NCBI RefSeq assembly: GCF_017562075.2
Contig: NC_054084.1
Coordinates: forward strand, 46,904,697-46,968,696
Direction: 5' to 3'
Length of the DNA: 64,000 nucleotides
Origin: Anopheles merus
Taxonomy: Eukaryota; Arthropoda; Insecta; Diptera; Culicidae
Shown here: positions 44,001-55,719 of the stretch, in pieces
Position numbering within the stretch: position 1 is the stretch's first letter
Layout: each line of letters begins with the position of its first letter
Made by a program: the position numbers and the translations under genes
Notes under the pieces: generated by a model
Told to the model about the DNA's origin: nothing
Database searches by the model: none
What the model saw: the letters and a program-made list of their open reading frames with translations, nothing else

Positions 44001-46356
44001 TTCGAAGTGCATCGATTGTAGCGTGGGATGTGAAGTGGAATTTCCACTAGACGCCATTGCATGCATCTTCGACTGTTTAACGGAAGCGTCATTAATACCG
44101 GAGGCAGTTACTGTTCAGATGAATGAAATGAGCCGCATGGCGTATGATGCTGGCAATGGCGGTGCTGTTGGTGGAGGCCCCGGAAGCAATGGCAGTGGAA
44201 CTGCAGCCCCAGAAGATGTTAACATCATCGCTCCAAAGTACCGTCATCTGCCTATTGCCGATTCCGCCGATAAGCAGGAGACATACTTAACACTCGCGTT
44301 CGAGGCTGCCATTTTGGCGTTAAGCAAGCAGCGTATTATGCCCCACGGGTTGTACGCACAGCACGTCATCTGTAAGCAGCAGGATCAGTTAATACAGCGC
44401 CTACGCAGTATTGATCTCGACTCGGGTCTGGTCGGCGTACTGCGGAAGCTTAGCGTACAGTTGCTTGACGGTGGTCCAACGAGCGGATTGGGTGAGATGA
44501 TACACCCCGAATCAGTGCCGATGCACACGTTGGCGCGGTTCCTTTTCGCCTCCTTGCTGAACCAACATTCCGATTTGGCGTTTGAAATCGGACTGCGTGC
44601 AATGCGTTTCCCGATATTGGAGAATATCAATGAGGGTGCATCGGTTAACGGTATCGAATTGCAGCATAATAACTTTATGCATTCGCCATACCCTCGCTGG
44701 TGGACACTGGGGCACTTGGAGACGCAGCAATGTTCGCTCAGCTCCACAATGCTGAGTGCTGCCAAGGGTGACACCAAGCGCCTGTCGGCAGTGCTGCAGA
44801 ATGCTCGACGAAACATTCACAGTTCGTCGCATCTGTTTAAGGTAAGGTTCGGCGAAATAAACTACTTTCGTTTGTTGATAGGTTAAATATTTTGTGCTAT
44901 TTGTTTCACCTAGCTTGCCCAAGATGCGTTCCGCTTCGCCACACCGGAGAATGGTCCGCGCAGTCAAACCCTACTCGGTGTGGCTTTTGAGCTGGGACTG
45001 CAAGTGATGCGCATGACACTTACGTGTCTAAATTGGCGCCGTCGTGAAATGGTTCGCTGGTTGGTAACGTGCGCGTCCCATGTTGGCATCGATGCCCTTA
45101 TGTCTATTATGCAGAATTGGTATGTATTTGGATTGGTTAAATGATGCAACATTGATTAATTGAAATTCTAATGTTCGTTTTTTGTTTGTTTCCTTCGTGT
45201 CCCTTACCTTTAGGTATCACCTATTCACACCAACGGAAGCAACGGGACCGGTTGCTACTACTATCATGTCACATTCGACGATCATGAGACTGAATCTTAA
45301 CTTCCGCCAGCAGGATGAGTTGTCTAACTGTGCCCGAACGTTGGCACTGCAGTGTGCTACAAAAGATCCACCGAACTGTGCCCTGAATGCGTTGACGTTA
45401 TGCGAAAACGATGCGATGGCCTTCGAAACCGCATATCACATAGTAATAGATGCTGCGACTCACATTATGACATCTAGTCAACTCTTTACCATTGCTCGGT
45501 ATGTATCGATCGCAAGGGATTTGGATATTTTTTCCATACTAATAATATTTCCCATCATTGGTATCCTGTGGCTTATTGACTTCATACAGGTATATGGAAC
45601 ACCGTGGATATCCAGCGAGGGCATACAATCTAGCTATGTTGGCAATGAAAAATGTCCAGCTAGCTTACAACCAAGATACGCATCCCGCTATCAACGATAT
45701 ACACTGGGCGTGCGCATTGTCTCATTCGCTTGGCAAACCCGAACTATCAAAAATGATACCATTGGTGATAAAAAATGTGCAGTGTGCCACTGTCCTATCG
45801 GATATACTACGGCGCTGTAGCGTTCCTACGCCTGGACTGCACAATTTCGGCGCTCATGGTGCAAGAGGTAAGAAGAACCATACACAGAATGATAATATTT
45901 ACCTCGCATGCCTCTTATATTGCGCAATGCAAATACATAAATTACCTATTATGTCGTGTATCTCATTTCACAGGTAATAATTTGAGACAATGCATCAAGC
46001 TCAGTTACGATCGTGAACCGCTCAATCAATTGCTTGAAGCCGCCGTTTCGGCCTATGTAAATACGACGCACTCAAGGTAAATAGTTTAGCGCCACATTTG
46101 TACTACGAGTGCTTCTCAGCCGCTCTTATGTCACAGTAAGTGTAAAATAATATTTTTGGCTTCCTGCAGATTGTCCCACATTTCGCCGCGCCATTATAGT
46201 GATTTCATCGACTTCCTCAGCAAAGCGCGTGACACGTTCATGCTGGCACGCGATGGACCGGCACACTTTTCCCGATTGATCGAGAACATTACAATAGCTT
46301 ATAAGGGCAAGAAAAAGCTGGTTCGGCAAGTGCGGCAACGCTTTCAATTTGTATAA
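38069..46356 (+). CDS. ZSWIM4/5/6-family SWIM zinc-finger protein with long low-complexity insertions
   Basis: Eight exons: 38069-38328, 38416-39168, 39270-44841, 44914-45119, 45214-45498, 45590-45867, 45974-46076 and 46170-46356. Phases close to 2547 aa, about twice vertebrate ZSWIM4/5/6. Conserved blocks: RIPEPVQRRIVFWSFPRNEK (~residue 60), VLQVGFHLSG, a SWIM finger TCSCDTKDIFWCHHV (~345-360, C-x-C...C-x-H), NGARMLTLITEQF, LGALWVCIVLNP, then from ~1130 SWENEHLKRILESDSY, from ~2000 ESVPMHTLARFLFASLL, and a conserved C-terminus to KGKKKLVRQVRQRF. SWIM proteins of this group are candidate cullin-RING substrate receptors acting in neural development (family knowledge). Insertions at ~250-335, ~570-1125 and ~1245-1905 are rich in His, Gln, Ser, acidic runs and CxC pairs. 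An in-frame TAA precedes the ATG, but the true start may come from an upstream exon spliced at ~38083. Confidence 0.93.
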
Positions 46357-49350
46357 AAACAAACAAACCAACTTAAGTAATTTGCACATTTTGTTGCCTT
46401 AAGCAACTCAATGCAAACTCATCATCGTTTTGGTTTGTTTTTGAAAACCTCCAACAGTGATTATATTCTATTAGCTAGGGTAATGAATTTTGATGCATAC
46501 TTTATGCACCATCCGTACGCTTTGCGTTAGCAATTTTTTTTATGTGTGTTTCAGATGCACATTCTGAATCGTACAAGATATGTCTCCCATGCCAGTGCGA
46601 TTATTTAATAGTAGATTTCGGTTGTAAACAAATCTTCCTTCTCCAACATTATCTAATTAGTTTGGATTTCCTTGTTAGTAAACGGTAAACCGATAGACAA
46701 TGATTGTAAACAGTATTATGATGTTAATTGATAATGGTATATTTCTTTAATCGTCTCTTGTTTAATTGTTCTTTTTCCTGGTCTTTTGCTTGTTTTAGTC
46801 TTTAGCTCTTTTTAAATTGTTATTTACATCTAGTTTATTCTTCATTTGTTTCACAGCGTACAATGTATGCTTTTTTTCTTTCTTTTTGTCGATTGTGTCT
46901 CTCTTTACTGTCTCTGTTTTACACCTTTTCTTCCTTATGCTCTCGTACTACATTCGTATTTATGCAACCTTTCGTTCAATATTGATTCGCCATATATTGA
47001 TTTTAATGTGAACAAAATCCTACTCCGAATTGATCTCAGTTTATAACATTACCCGACATTGCGCTAGTAAGTCGTATCAGTTGCCGGTTTGATCGAGCTA
47101 AACATGTCATGTGCACGAACTATATAGCTTGTTTTATGAAGAAGAGCAAAGTTACGAAACTTCCCAAACTACCAATACAAAGAAATAGATGAATATTCTA
47201 CAAACATTCGCGCAGCCGGTATAGTGAATGAGTGCAAACCTGAACATATGCCAATCTATAGGAAATAGTAACAGTGCTGCAAACTAACAAGCATATTGAA
47301 TAGCAATTAGCGAATTTAAACAGGATTGCCAAATACCAAATAACATAATGCACAGGTGGAAACACGGACGCATCATTGCAGTCACCTTTCAATGCAGCTA
47401 AAAGGCATAAGGTCTACTACATTCAATGATATCAACAAATGCAAAAAAAAAAACTAGACAAAAAAAAATTAAGATATCACCTAAGAAATGCTTTTTAGTA
47501 ATGGTTCATTAGCAAACTAACACGAATATTGCATTTAGTTTACGTGCCACTGATGTCCCAGCAACATAATATGTTTCATATAAGCTTACAAACAGCGGAG
47601 AACAGAAATGATAGCGAAAGGAGAGCAAGGAAGTACTAGTTGACTGCGGGTTATTTGAAAGGCAAGAAATCAGAGATTAATCAGGTGAGATTTTGTTATA
47701 AAGTTAGTGAGGACCGTTATTATTGTACGCCGCAGGGACTGTTATTTTTGTTAGGCCTATATGTACTTGTGGATCAGTTTGTTTAGTTTTGATTTGTGTT
47801 TTATTATACACTTGCTTGTTTTCAAAAATTATCATTATTTTGTATCTACCTCTTAGTGATAAAAGCATTCGTAACACATCAGTAAGTAAGTTGAAAGCGG
47901 TTCCGTAGTAGTGACAAACAAAACTAATTGTAACATTTATTGTGCATGCGACAAGCCGCAATTACCAAAGCAAAGATGATGCAGCGTATCGGACCTGCTT
48001 TGCAAACTGTGTAATTCATTCAGAGAGGTGATGCATACTCACACATACATATATGAACAAAATTGAACCACTTTCCAGCAAAGAATGGTTAACCAAGCAT
48101 TACTTTCGGCATCGGTTAAAGTGCAATAGGTTTGATTTTAATGATTTTGAAATGATGCAGCTAAAAAAATGTATCAAATATTAGCCCATTGACTGTTTCG
48201 CGACTTTTCTGTTTCATAAAATATAATCATTTGTAGAACATTATCTAAGGACTGCAGCCACGTAACACACCCACGGAATATGTTGCATGATGTACCAGTT
48301 TTATCAGTATTACACAGGCGCAAATAATATAGATAGACAATAGAACAAAGCAAAAAGCAAAATAGCTTATGAGTTAACAGAAAATGATTATTAAAACATG
48401 TCAGCGCACGTGAAAAACAGAGTGTTGACGAAAGTACGATGACACGAACTACTAGGGCAGGAGTGCTAAACAGCGAAAGCATTATCTCTATTCAAAACCT
48501 CTGCTAGCTAACTTCTTAAACAAACATCTAGTGTAATAGAGTTCGTGTCTCTGTTACTGTCAGAGAGGCGTTCCGGGAAAGGGTGTGGACGGTATCATAA
48601 CTTCAAGCTTACCACAGCCGTGACTAAAACAGTAACTACTAAATAATAATAACTGCAATGAAAGTAATAATGACGGTAGTAATAATAGTAATACAATAAA
48701 TACATGATTTAAAAGCTTGAAATTGGTTGGACTAAAGCTAAGATATATCGATCCTAATAGAACCTAAAACGCAGTAGTAAAATATGATGGTGTAGGCTGC
48801 AAAGGGTTAAGCAAAAGCGCAACTTCTTTAAAACAACAGTCGCGCAAACTATTGCGCCAACAGAGAGGGGGAAGAAAGTAATTTGGTGATTGTGGCTTAA
48901 TTGTTGAGAGTGTAAGAAAATCTCAGGACTGGTAAAAAAAACACACATACATAAATAACAAATTAGGAAACTTATGGAAACTAGTAGAATTATGGATGAT
49001 TGGCGGAAGGAAGAGTAGAAAATACGCGCCTACGGCGGCGGCTTGTATGTTCTTGCGCGTATTAAAAAAGTCAGCAAACACTTAAAAAGCCAAAATAAGT
49101 TAAGCAAAAGCAGGAATAAATGAATGATTGAAATAAACGCATACAACTACAATCATCATCGATTTGATTTGATGTGTCTGCGCCGAAATTAGCAAAAAAT
49201 GGCAATAGAAACGCGGGAAGGAAACTGATTGAGTCATTACATATGAAACTGATCGCAAACAAGAAGTTGATGAAATAATTGAGTAGGTTAATTGGAACAG
49301 TGTTGTGGCGAATCGTTGTTTTCGAATATGGTTCGTGAACACAGCGATAC
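46357..49350 (+). other. Probable long 3' UTR of the ZSWIM gene and intergenic DNA
   Basis: AT-rich, without repeats shared elsewhere in the window, and with no protein-like frame. Candidate polyadenylation signals AATAAA occur near 48696 and 49114. The absence of transposon debris for about 2.5 kb contrasts with flanking DNA and fits a transcribed UTR. Confidence 0.45.
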
Positions 49351-49375
49351 CTTGCAACTAGTGGTGTGTATAACA

Positions 49376-49640
49376 ACTCAGGATGAGTGAATGAGTGATT
49401 TAAATCATACGGCCAGAGCATGATCTTCGTTCGCCGAAATCCGTTCGACACTCACTTCAAAATGAGCGTACGACATAAAAACCTTGCGGATTTCGTCTTT
49501 CACATATTTCTCATTGAAAAATGATTTACTTACACATGAGTGCAAATGAGTTGAGATTGGGTGTCGCGACGAACGGAGTCCATGCTCTGGCCGATAATCA
49601 TTCAACTCATTTGTGACGACTAGTAACCCACTCACTGCGC
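49376..49640. repeat. Imperfect inverted repeat around GGCCAGAGCATG
   Basis: GGCCAGAGCATGATCTTCGT near 49411 is matched in inverse near 49568-49593 (catgctctggcc), with further gagtgaatgag/ctcatt similarity outwards. Likely a degraded ~270-bp MITE. Ends not fixed. Confidence 0.55.
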
Positions 49641-49726
49641 TTTAAATCTTTCGCGAGTTTATCAACTCATTGGAGACATAAATCAGCACGAGTGTCCAAA
49701 ATTCTTTGCGCTCCAGTGGTACAGTC

Positions 49727-50640
49727 TAGTGATGAGCAAAATGGGACTGCAGCCGAATTTCGATTGATCCGAATCCAGTTGCTTTCGGATTCAAATCCGG
49801 ATCAACTAAAAAAATATGCGGTAGGAGGGGGGATGCTGGTTGTACTGAAATCATGTTTAGCCTTTTCAAGTTCTTGGGTAAATTTGATCATTCCTTGTAA
49901 ATTATTCATAACAACAAACTTTCAATTACACTTCCTAGTTAACATTCTATCAGCTGCACTATACAGTGTCGCACGCTATATCCACGTAGCTAAAAGCTAT
50001 GTAAGTTCTCTGTGGTTTTTTAAATAATTTCCAATTTGTGTTTGGGCTTAGCTCGCGATTTATTGTATTATTTAATTGAACTATTTTACAATGTTATAAG
50101 TCACTGAAAGCCAAGCTCACTTCACTAGTGGGTAAAAGGCAGGCCTTGACCGACAACGGTTGTTGTGCCAAAGAAGAAGATTTTACAATGCATTGAGCGT
50201 TACATTAAATTGTTTGAATTATTTGTTTGAAAACTGATAATCAACTAACTGTGGGAATGGATAAAAAAAATCGGTAAATCGTAGAACTAATGCAAACATA
50301 TTAGGAAAACAAAAAATAACTCACAAGATTTATCAGTACAAAAACCAGGAAACTACCAGAAAACCATGGAAAACTCAATGTACGACTTTTGCCGACTTTT
50401 GACACACATAGACGATCGAATTTTTGCTTATATGTGTAGCTATGAAGACATCAATGATAGCAAGGAGCTAGGGTTTCGTTCGGAGTAATCCGGATTCAAT
50501 CGGAGCCAATTGGATCTGTTTTTGCTGGTGGCAGCCGGATTCGAAGCCATATTTATTTTGGAGTCGGATTCGGATTAAGAATGTCGAATTCGGAGTAGAT
50601 TCACGAATCCAATCCGGAGCTCTCCAGTACTCCATCACTA
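49727..50640. mobile_element. hAT-like non-autonomous element, 914 bp
   Basis: The ends TAGTGATG...CATCACTA fit the hAT terminal pattern (YARNG). They are flanked by 8-bp strings GTACAGTC (49719-49726) and GTACCGTC (50641-50648), which match at seven of eight positions, consistent with an 8-bp duplication. Sub-terminal sequence is rich in ccgaat/cggatt repeats. No transposase frame. A SINE fragment is inserted at 50094-50179. Confidence 0.75.
50094..50179 (+). mobile_element. 5'-truncated SINE fragment with 11-bp duplication
   Basis: 86 bp ending GGTTGTTGTGCC then an (AAG)n-type tail, flanked by ATTTTACAATG at 50083-50093 and 50180-50190. The GGCAGGCCTTGACCGACAAC tail is typical of Anopheles tRNA-derived SINEs (recognised from memory). 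Confidence 0.88.
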
Positions 50641-50769
50641 GTACCGTCATCAACTGGCACGATTTAACAATATAGCCGACGTGGATTCAAGTATTGAGTA
50701 GAATAGACCGCCATTCCCTCGTGCTAAGAACTAACTATCCGGCTGCATGATACTGAATAATTCTCGAAA

Positions 50770-50832
50770 GCCTGTATAGGCCGGCATGTCCGCGTTGGAA
50801 GGAAGTTGTTACGCCAAAGAGAAGAAAAAGAA
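50770..50832 (+). repeat. SINE 3' tail-like fragment
   Basis: GGCCGGCATGTCCGCG, then a string with GTTACGCCAAAGAG and an aag-rich tail, resembles mosquito SINE 3' ends. No duplication found. Confidence 0.55.
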
Positions 50833-51696
50833 GCTTTTGGCATTCTTAAATATACTTTTTAATTAGTTTGTTGGTGGTTATTGCCATGTTATGAGATGGA
50901 GGTATCATTATATCTGACCTTATGTTTATCAATCTTAAGGTATGTTTGATGATTCAACTGTCCAATAAGCTGCAAAACTCACGATTGATGTAAATCACAG
51001 TAGTCGGGACGGAGATTTAACTCGCCATTGCATCTCACCAACTCTGAGTTAACTCACGCTAATGAGTAGTTATTCCCATCACTACGCCCAACAGAGCTTT
51101 TGAAGATTAACAAACGGGAGGGAAGGTAAATATTTTCAGCTTTTTCGAGTGAGACAATTAGTTGGGTTGTTTTTATTACATTGATGATAAATTTATTTAT
51201 CTACTTTCATTCACTGTTCACAAAAACGTAAAATATATGCATTGCCTCAATCGGAAAGCTGGACAAAACTTCATTGCACTCTAGCTAGATTTGTCCGGTG
51301 TTTGCGATTGAAGCACTATATATATCACGCGATACATTTAGAAGTTAACAGCAAACGAAAACTCTTCCTATAATCACGCACTTATTCTAGTTAAAATGAC
51401 GTAATGATTAAAATCGTTTTAAAATGGTTTTATCTGTTTGCTTCAGCGAGTAGCCAAAGTGTAGATTATGGACTAAATGTTATCTAAAATAGAAACACTC
51501 ACGACACGATGGATGATCGCAGTACCCTATCGTACACGAACGGGTGTGAAAGTGAGCCGAAAACAACAGACGATCACTTGTCACCTTTACACAGTTTTAC
51601 AATACATATGCGAAACAAACAGGAAAAGTAATGTTTGCCAGAACACTATCTAAACAACATTTACGGCAAAGTTTACGTCGGACGTGCCGTCGGACC
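50833..51696. other. Intergenic DNA, including the 3' UTR of the BTB gene
   Basis: AT-rich. A CATCACTA string near 51079 may be the end of a degraded hAT-like element. No coding frame. Confidence 0.5.
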
Positions 51697-52638
51697 TCAT
51701 GGTTCATGCTTCAGCTTCATATGCCGTTTGAGGTTGGCGGTGCGCGATAGCACCGCACCGCAGATGCCACATTTGGTGCGGCCGCTATGTATGTGCAGAT
51801 GCATGTTGAGCGATTTGCAGGTGACAAAGCCTTTGCCGCACACTTTACATTTGTACTTTTTATCCAGCGTCTTTGCAGTGCCGCTGTCGTCCGCCGGCGT
51901 CGTGGTTTCCTTCGTAGTGGATCCTTCGTCGGGGAAAATGCCAGCCACGTCCATATCAACGATCTCCATCTCGAAGCTGCTCGGCTCGATGGTTTCGTCC
52001 GGTTCCGATCGGTTTGGAATGTTCTCATTCACCAGCTCGAAGCCTTCCGGGTGGGTGTATGTGCTACTGTCCCCTCCGCTGGTCGTCGCCATACTTTCAC
52101 CAACATTGATAAACTCGGAAATGTGCAGTTTCACCTCACCGTTGCCCGTGTTTGCCGTGTACGATGTTTCGTGGCTCTGTGGTACCTGCTCGTACATTTC
52201 CATTCCACTGTTTGTCGCTTGATTTGCAGTGTTCGTCGTAGTTGACAGCGCTGTATAGCTGGTGGACGGCTTGATGTCCACCGCCGCTGTACTGGTCGCT
52301 TGCTTCGTTGCTGCTGTTGTTGTGGGTAACGGTGTGGTATCCTTTTGCTTGGAGACGCGCTCTATTTTTACCGGCCGAGGCATGGATATTACGCTTTCCA
52401 CCAAATCTTGCAATGCAGTCGCGGACTGCTGTTTGTTTTGATCGGGCTGGGATGCGGAACCGTGAGCGACGATCGGCTGTCCCAGTGTCGGCATGGTAAC
52501 GCTGTGGGAAGCTTTTAAAACCAGGTTTGGCTGGTGTTGTTCGCGAATCGTCGTTTGTGTTTGCAGTTGTGGTTGCTGCTGTTGCTGCGTAGCCGTTGTG
52601 GATGGTTGTGGCGGCTGTAAATGTGTTTGGGAGTGCAT

Positions 52639-52678
<40 letters not shown>

Positions 52679-53307
52679 GCCTGCGGTACGATGGTATTGC
52701 CAAGGGCGGCGGTAATATCGTTGGATGATTTTAGTAGAATTTTGTTGATCAGTTGCTGTGAAGCAGGCGGCTGCGACTCAATCTTTATCTGCGGTACGAT
52801 GGTGGAGTTAGAGGGTAGCGTAAAGTATACGGGCTCCGTCGTGATCGTGGCGTTGTTCATGTTGCGTGATTGCGTTTGCAGTATTTGTTGAGCCAATGAG
52901 GAGGTCGGCTGATCCGAGATCGTACTGTGCAGGTGCTGTTCAATGCTGTCGCACGTATCGGCCAGACCGCGGACCGAGAGCAGCTCGGCCGTATGCAGAA
53001 AGCTTGGCAAAGACTCCTGCAGCACCACTACCTCACCCTGGTACATGAATTCCACCAGCGAGACCAGATCGGAGTATTTTACATTTTTAAAGATAATGAT
53101 CGGATGCTGGGATGGGTTCTCCTTGAAGATGTCCTTAAAATAGGAGCTGCACGCGGACAGTACCATCTTGTGGGCGCGTATTCTGCGCCCCTCACAGTAT
53201 AGCGTCACATCGACGAGATCTTCCTCGTAGCGCAGCGACTCGAACGCTCTGGCAATGTGCGACGAGTAATCGTTCCATCGTAACGAGAATGATTGTTGAG
53301 TGGCCAT
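51697..53307 (-). CDS. BTB (Ttk-type) and C2H2 zinc-finger transcription factor
   Basis: A single coding exon of 536 aa. Residues 1-~118 are a BTB/POZ domain of the arthropod Ttk/Bab type (QQSFSLRWNDYSSHIARAFE, VDVTLYCEGRRIRAHKMVLS, SYFKDIFKEN, FMYQGEVVV), a dimerisation and corepressor interface. A polyQ tract follows at ~210. The C-terminus has two C2H2 fingers: CKVCGKGFVTCKSLNMHLHIH at ~487 (C-x2-C-x12-H-x3-H) and one at ~512 ending HMKLKH (C-x2-C-x12-H-x4-H). Such proteins are nuclear sequence-specific regulators in insect development. The start is the ATG before the BTB domain. The frame is open ~79 codons upstream, but a TCACAG acceptor-like site just upstream (~53328) suggests that part is intron/UTR. 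Orthologue not identified. Confidence 0.92.
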
Positions 53308-53834
53308 ATTCTTCACTAATGGTTCCCCTGTGAGTGGAGGAGCGGATACAATCACAACCCACTCCGGTGGTAGTTTCCTTTTTTCTTTCGACCTGGGAAG
53401 ATGCGAAAACAATGTTTTGGCAAATGACAAGCGTATCTGCGCGGCGATGTTTTCGATTGTGAGGTGGTTGTTAAGCGTCGTTTTCACAACCGTGATGGCG
53501 ATGTTTAGATGCACAATAGATCCGCATTTCATAATAATTACCAATGCTATGATCTAAAGTAAAATAAAAGCTATTAATATACACCTTTTTTCACATACAA
53601 TTCGGGCAAATTAAAGCGTTAGCTCTAATGCCGTGCGTTAGCAAATGCTGTGCGCTTGCTTTTTGAGCAGAAACGTTATATTTCGGCATTAGCTGTCAAC
53701 TGCATTGCCAATTGTTTTGAAATGACACAACCTCTCCAGTATTCGGTCATGTCAAGAAATTTGTTTGGCCGCCCGAGGTGCGCGTGCTGTATCATTTTGT
53801 AAACTGAGAAAAATTATCATCTCTCCAATAAACA
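53308..53834. promoter_or_regulatory. Divergent promoter region between the BTB gene and RPB5
   Basis: 527 bp separate two opposed starts. It must contain the RPB5 promoter and at least the downstream 5' UTR/intron of the BTB gene. No TATA box is placed convincingly. Confidence 0.5.
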
Positions 53835-54537
53835 ATGGATGATGACGCGGAAACTTACAAATTGTGGCGTATCCGGAAGACGGTGATGCAGCTAAGCCAC
53901 GATCGGGGCTACTTGGTAACGCAGGATGAATTGGATCAAACGCTGGAACAGTTTAAGGAGCAGTTCGGAGACAAGCCCAGGTCTGCCGCATGGTTACAGT
54001 TTCCGGCTGCAATCCCACATACAATAACGTACGTCTCTTGCCTTTTTCAGTGAAAAGCGACCTGCACGATCCGATCTCATCGTACTGGTAGCGCACAATG
54101 ATGACCCAACCGACCAGATGTTTGTGTTCTTTCCGGACGAACCCAAGATTGGCATCAAAACGATTAAAACGTACTGTACCCGCATGCAGGAGGAAAACAT
54201 CCACCGTGCTATCGTCGTCGTGCAAGCCGGTATGACCCCATCAGCAAAGCAGTCACTCGTCGATATGGCACCGAAGTACATTCTGGAGCAGTTTCTCGAA
54301 TCCGAGCTGCTGATCAACATAACCGAGCACGAGCTTGTCCCGGAGCACGTCGTAATGACGCCGGAGGAAAAGCAGGAGCTGCTCGCTCGTTACAAGCTGA
54401 AGGAAAACATGCTGATGAGGATACAGGCCGGCGATCCGGTCGCACGGTACTTTGGACTGAAACGTGGCCAGGTGGTGAAAATTATTCGACCCTCGGAAAC
54501 CGCCGGTCGCTACATTTCCTACCGTCTGGTGTGTTGA
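53835..54537 (+). CDS. RPB5: RNA polymerase I/II/III common subunit RPB5 (RPABC1)
   Basis: Two exons, 53835-53980 and 54051-54537, with a 70-bp GT-AG intron. The product is 210 aa, the exact animal length. RPB5 is shared by the three nuclear RNA polymerases and sits in the jaw region near downstream DNA. The N-terminal jaw domain has YKLWRIRKTVMQLSHDRGY and MFVFFPDEPKIGIKTIK. The assembly domain (from ~residue 135) has ITEHELVPEHVVMT, ARYFGLKRGQVVKIIRPSET and the C-terminal GRYISYRLV. Start by homology: MDDDAETYKLW. The gene is convergent with RpL12 (191 bp between stops). Confidence 0.97.
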
Positions 54538-54728
54538 AATAGATTCACTAATAAATCGTTCCGTTTCCGTCCTTCCGGGTGGCGGAAGCATTCACAAACT
54601 ACATTGATATGTGTGTGTGTTTTTTTACATATTAATGTTTTATTTAACACGTTCGCCGGTAGATGCATCAGGGAAACCTTGTCAGCACACGATGTTTTTT
54701 ATACCGACGACGGACAGGACGTGCAGGC

Positions 54729-55719
54729 TTATTCCGAAGGAATTTCGATGGCACCGCTCGAGATGTCATCGATCACATCGTGAGGGGAGCGTCCATCAAT
54801 GGTGCAGCCAACGCTCTGTGCAGTTCCTAGCACTTCCTTGCACGTTCCGGCCAACTCACGGGCCATGGATCGCGGTCGCATGACGCGAGCAATGTTGATC
54901 ACTTCGTCGAAGGTGATGTTGCCATTATGCTTAACTGTAGTACAAACGAAAAGAAAAAAAATAAACAAAGAGGCACGGAACACGCCGAGCACAAATTTCT
55001 GCATTAATAACACATCACGGCGGGTGTTGGGAGGGGGGGGGGGGGGGGGGGGGGAGGTCTTTCACTCTTCTCTTCCACATGATACGTACTGTTTTTCACC
55101 TTCTTGCGGTCCCGCGGCGGTTCCTTCAGGGCTTTCACAATCAGGGAAGCGGCGGAAGGAACAACCGAAATGGCAGCCTGTCGGTTCTGGATCGTCAGAC
55201 ACACGGTAATCTTCAGACCCTTCCAGTCACCGGTCGCCTTGGCGATATCGTCACCAATCTTCTTCGGGGACTGTAAGAAACAAATGGCAGGGCATGTTAT
55301 AATCCGTGCGTACGTAATGTTTATGTGCAGCTGCATGGTCATGCAGGACTTACCAGACCCAGCGGACCGATCTTCGGGGCGAGGGACGAAGTGGCACCCA
55401 CTTCTCCACCTACGCATCGCAGGTACACTGTAAACAGAAACAAGAAGGGAAACAAACTTCACTATTAGCGAACCGTTTTCAACTACCAATCTGCCAAGCA
55501 CAACGCGAACTAAGAATAAATCGCTGGCAGGCTTTAACATGCATTTGTCCGGATCGAAAGCGACACGGGTGAGCTGCTGATACGTGGTGCACACAGGACG
55601 GGGAATACACACGACTTTCAGCACTGTTTTACACCCATTTTCTGTCGCTTTTTCGTGCTGAAAAACAATGCACCACACGTACCGTGCTTAACCTCATTCG
55701 GATCGAACTTTGGCGGCAT
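54729..55719 (-). CDS. RpL12: 60S ribosomal protein L12 (uL11)
   Basis: Four exons in reading order: 55719-55683, 55427-55354, 55270-55090 and 54934-54729. The product is 165 aa, the usual animal length. It binds the GTPase-associated centre of 28S rRNA at the base of the P stalk. Visible signatures are MPPKFDPNEVKHVYLRCVGG, IGPLGLSPKKIGDDIAKAT, KEPPRDRKKVKNIKHNGNIT, RPRSMARELAGTCKE and LGTAQSVGCTIDG. The first coding exon is only 37 bp, as is common in ribosomal protein genes. A G22 homopolymer lies in intron 3. Confidence 0.97.
55033..55054 (+). repeat. G22 homopolymer in RpL12 intron 3
   Basis: Uninterrupted run of about 22 G on the plus strand (C on the transcript strand), 35 bp from the exon 3 donor, where it forms a C-rich tract early in the intron. 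Confidence 0.9.
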
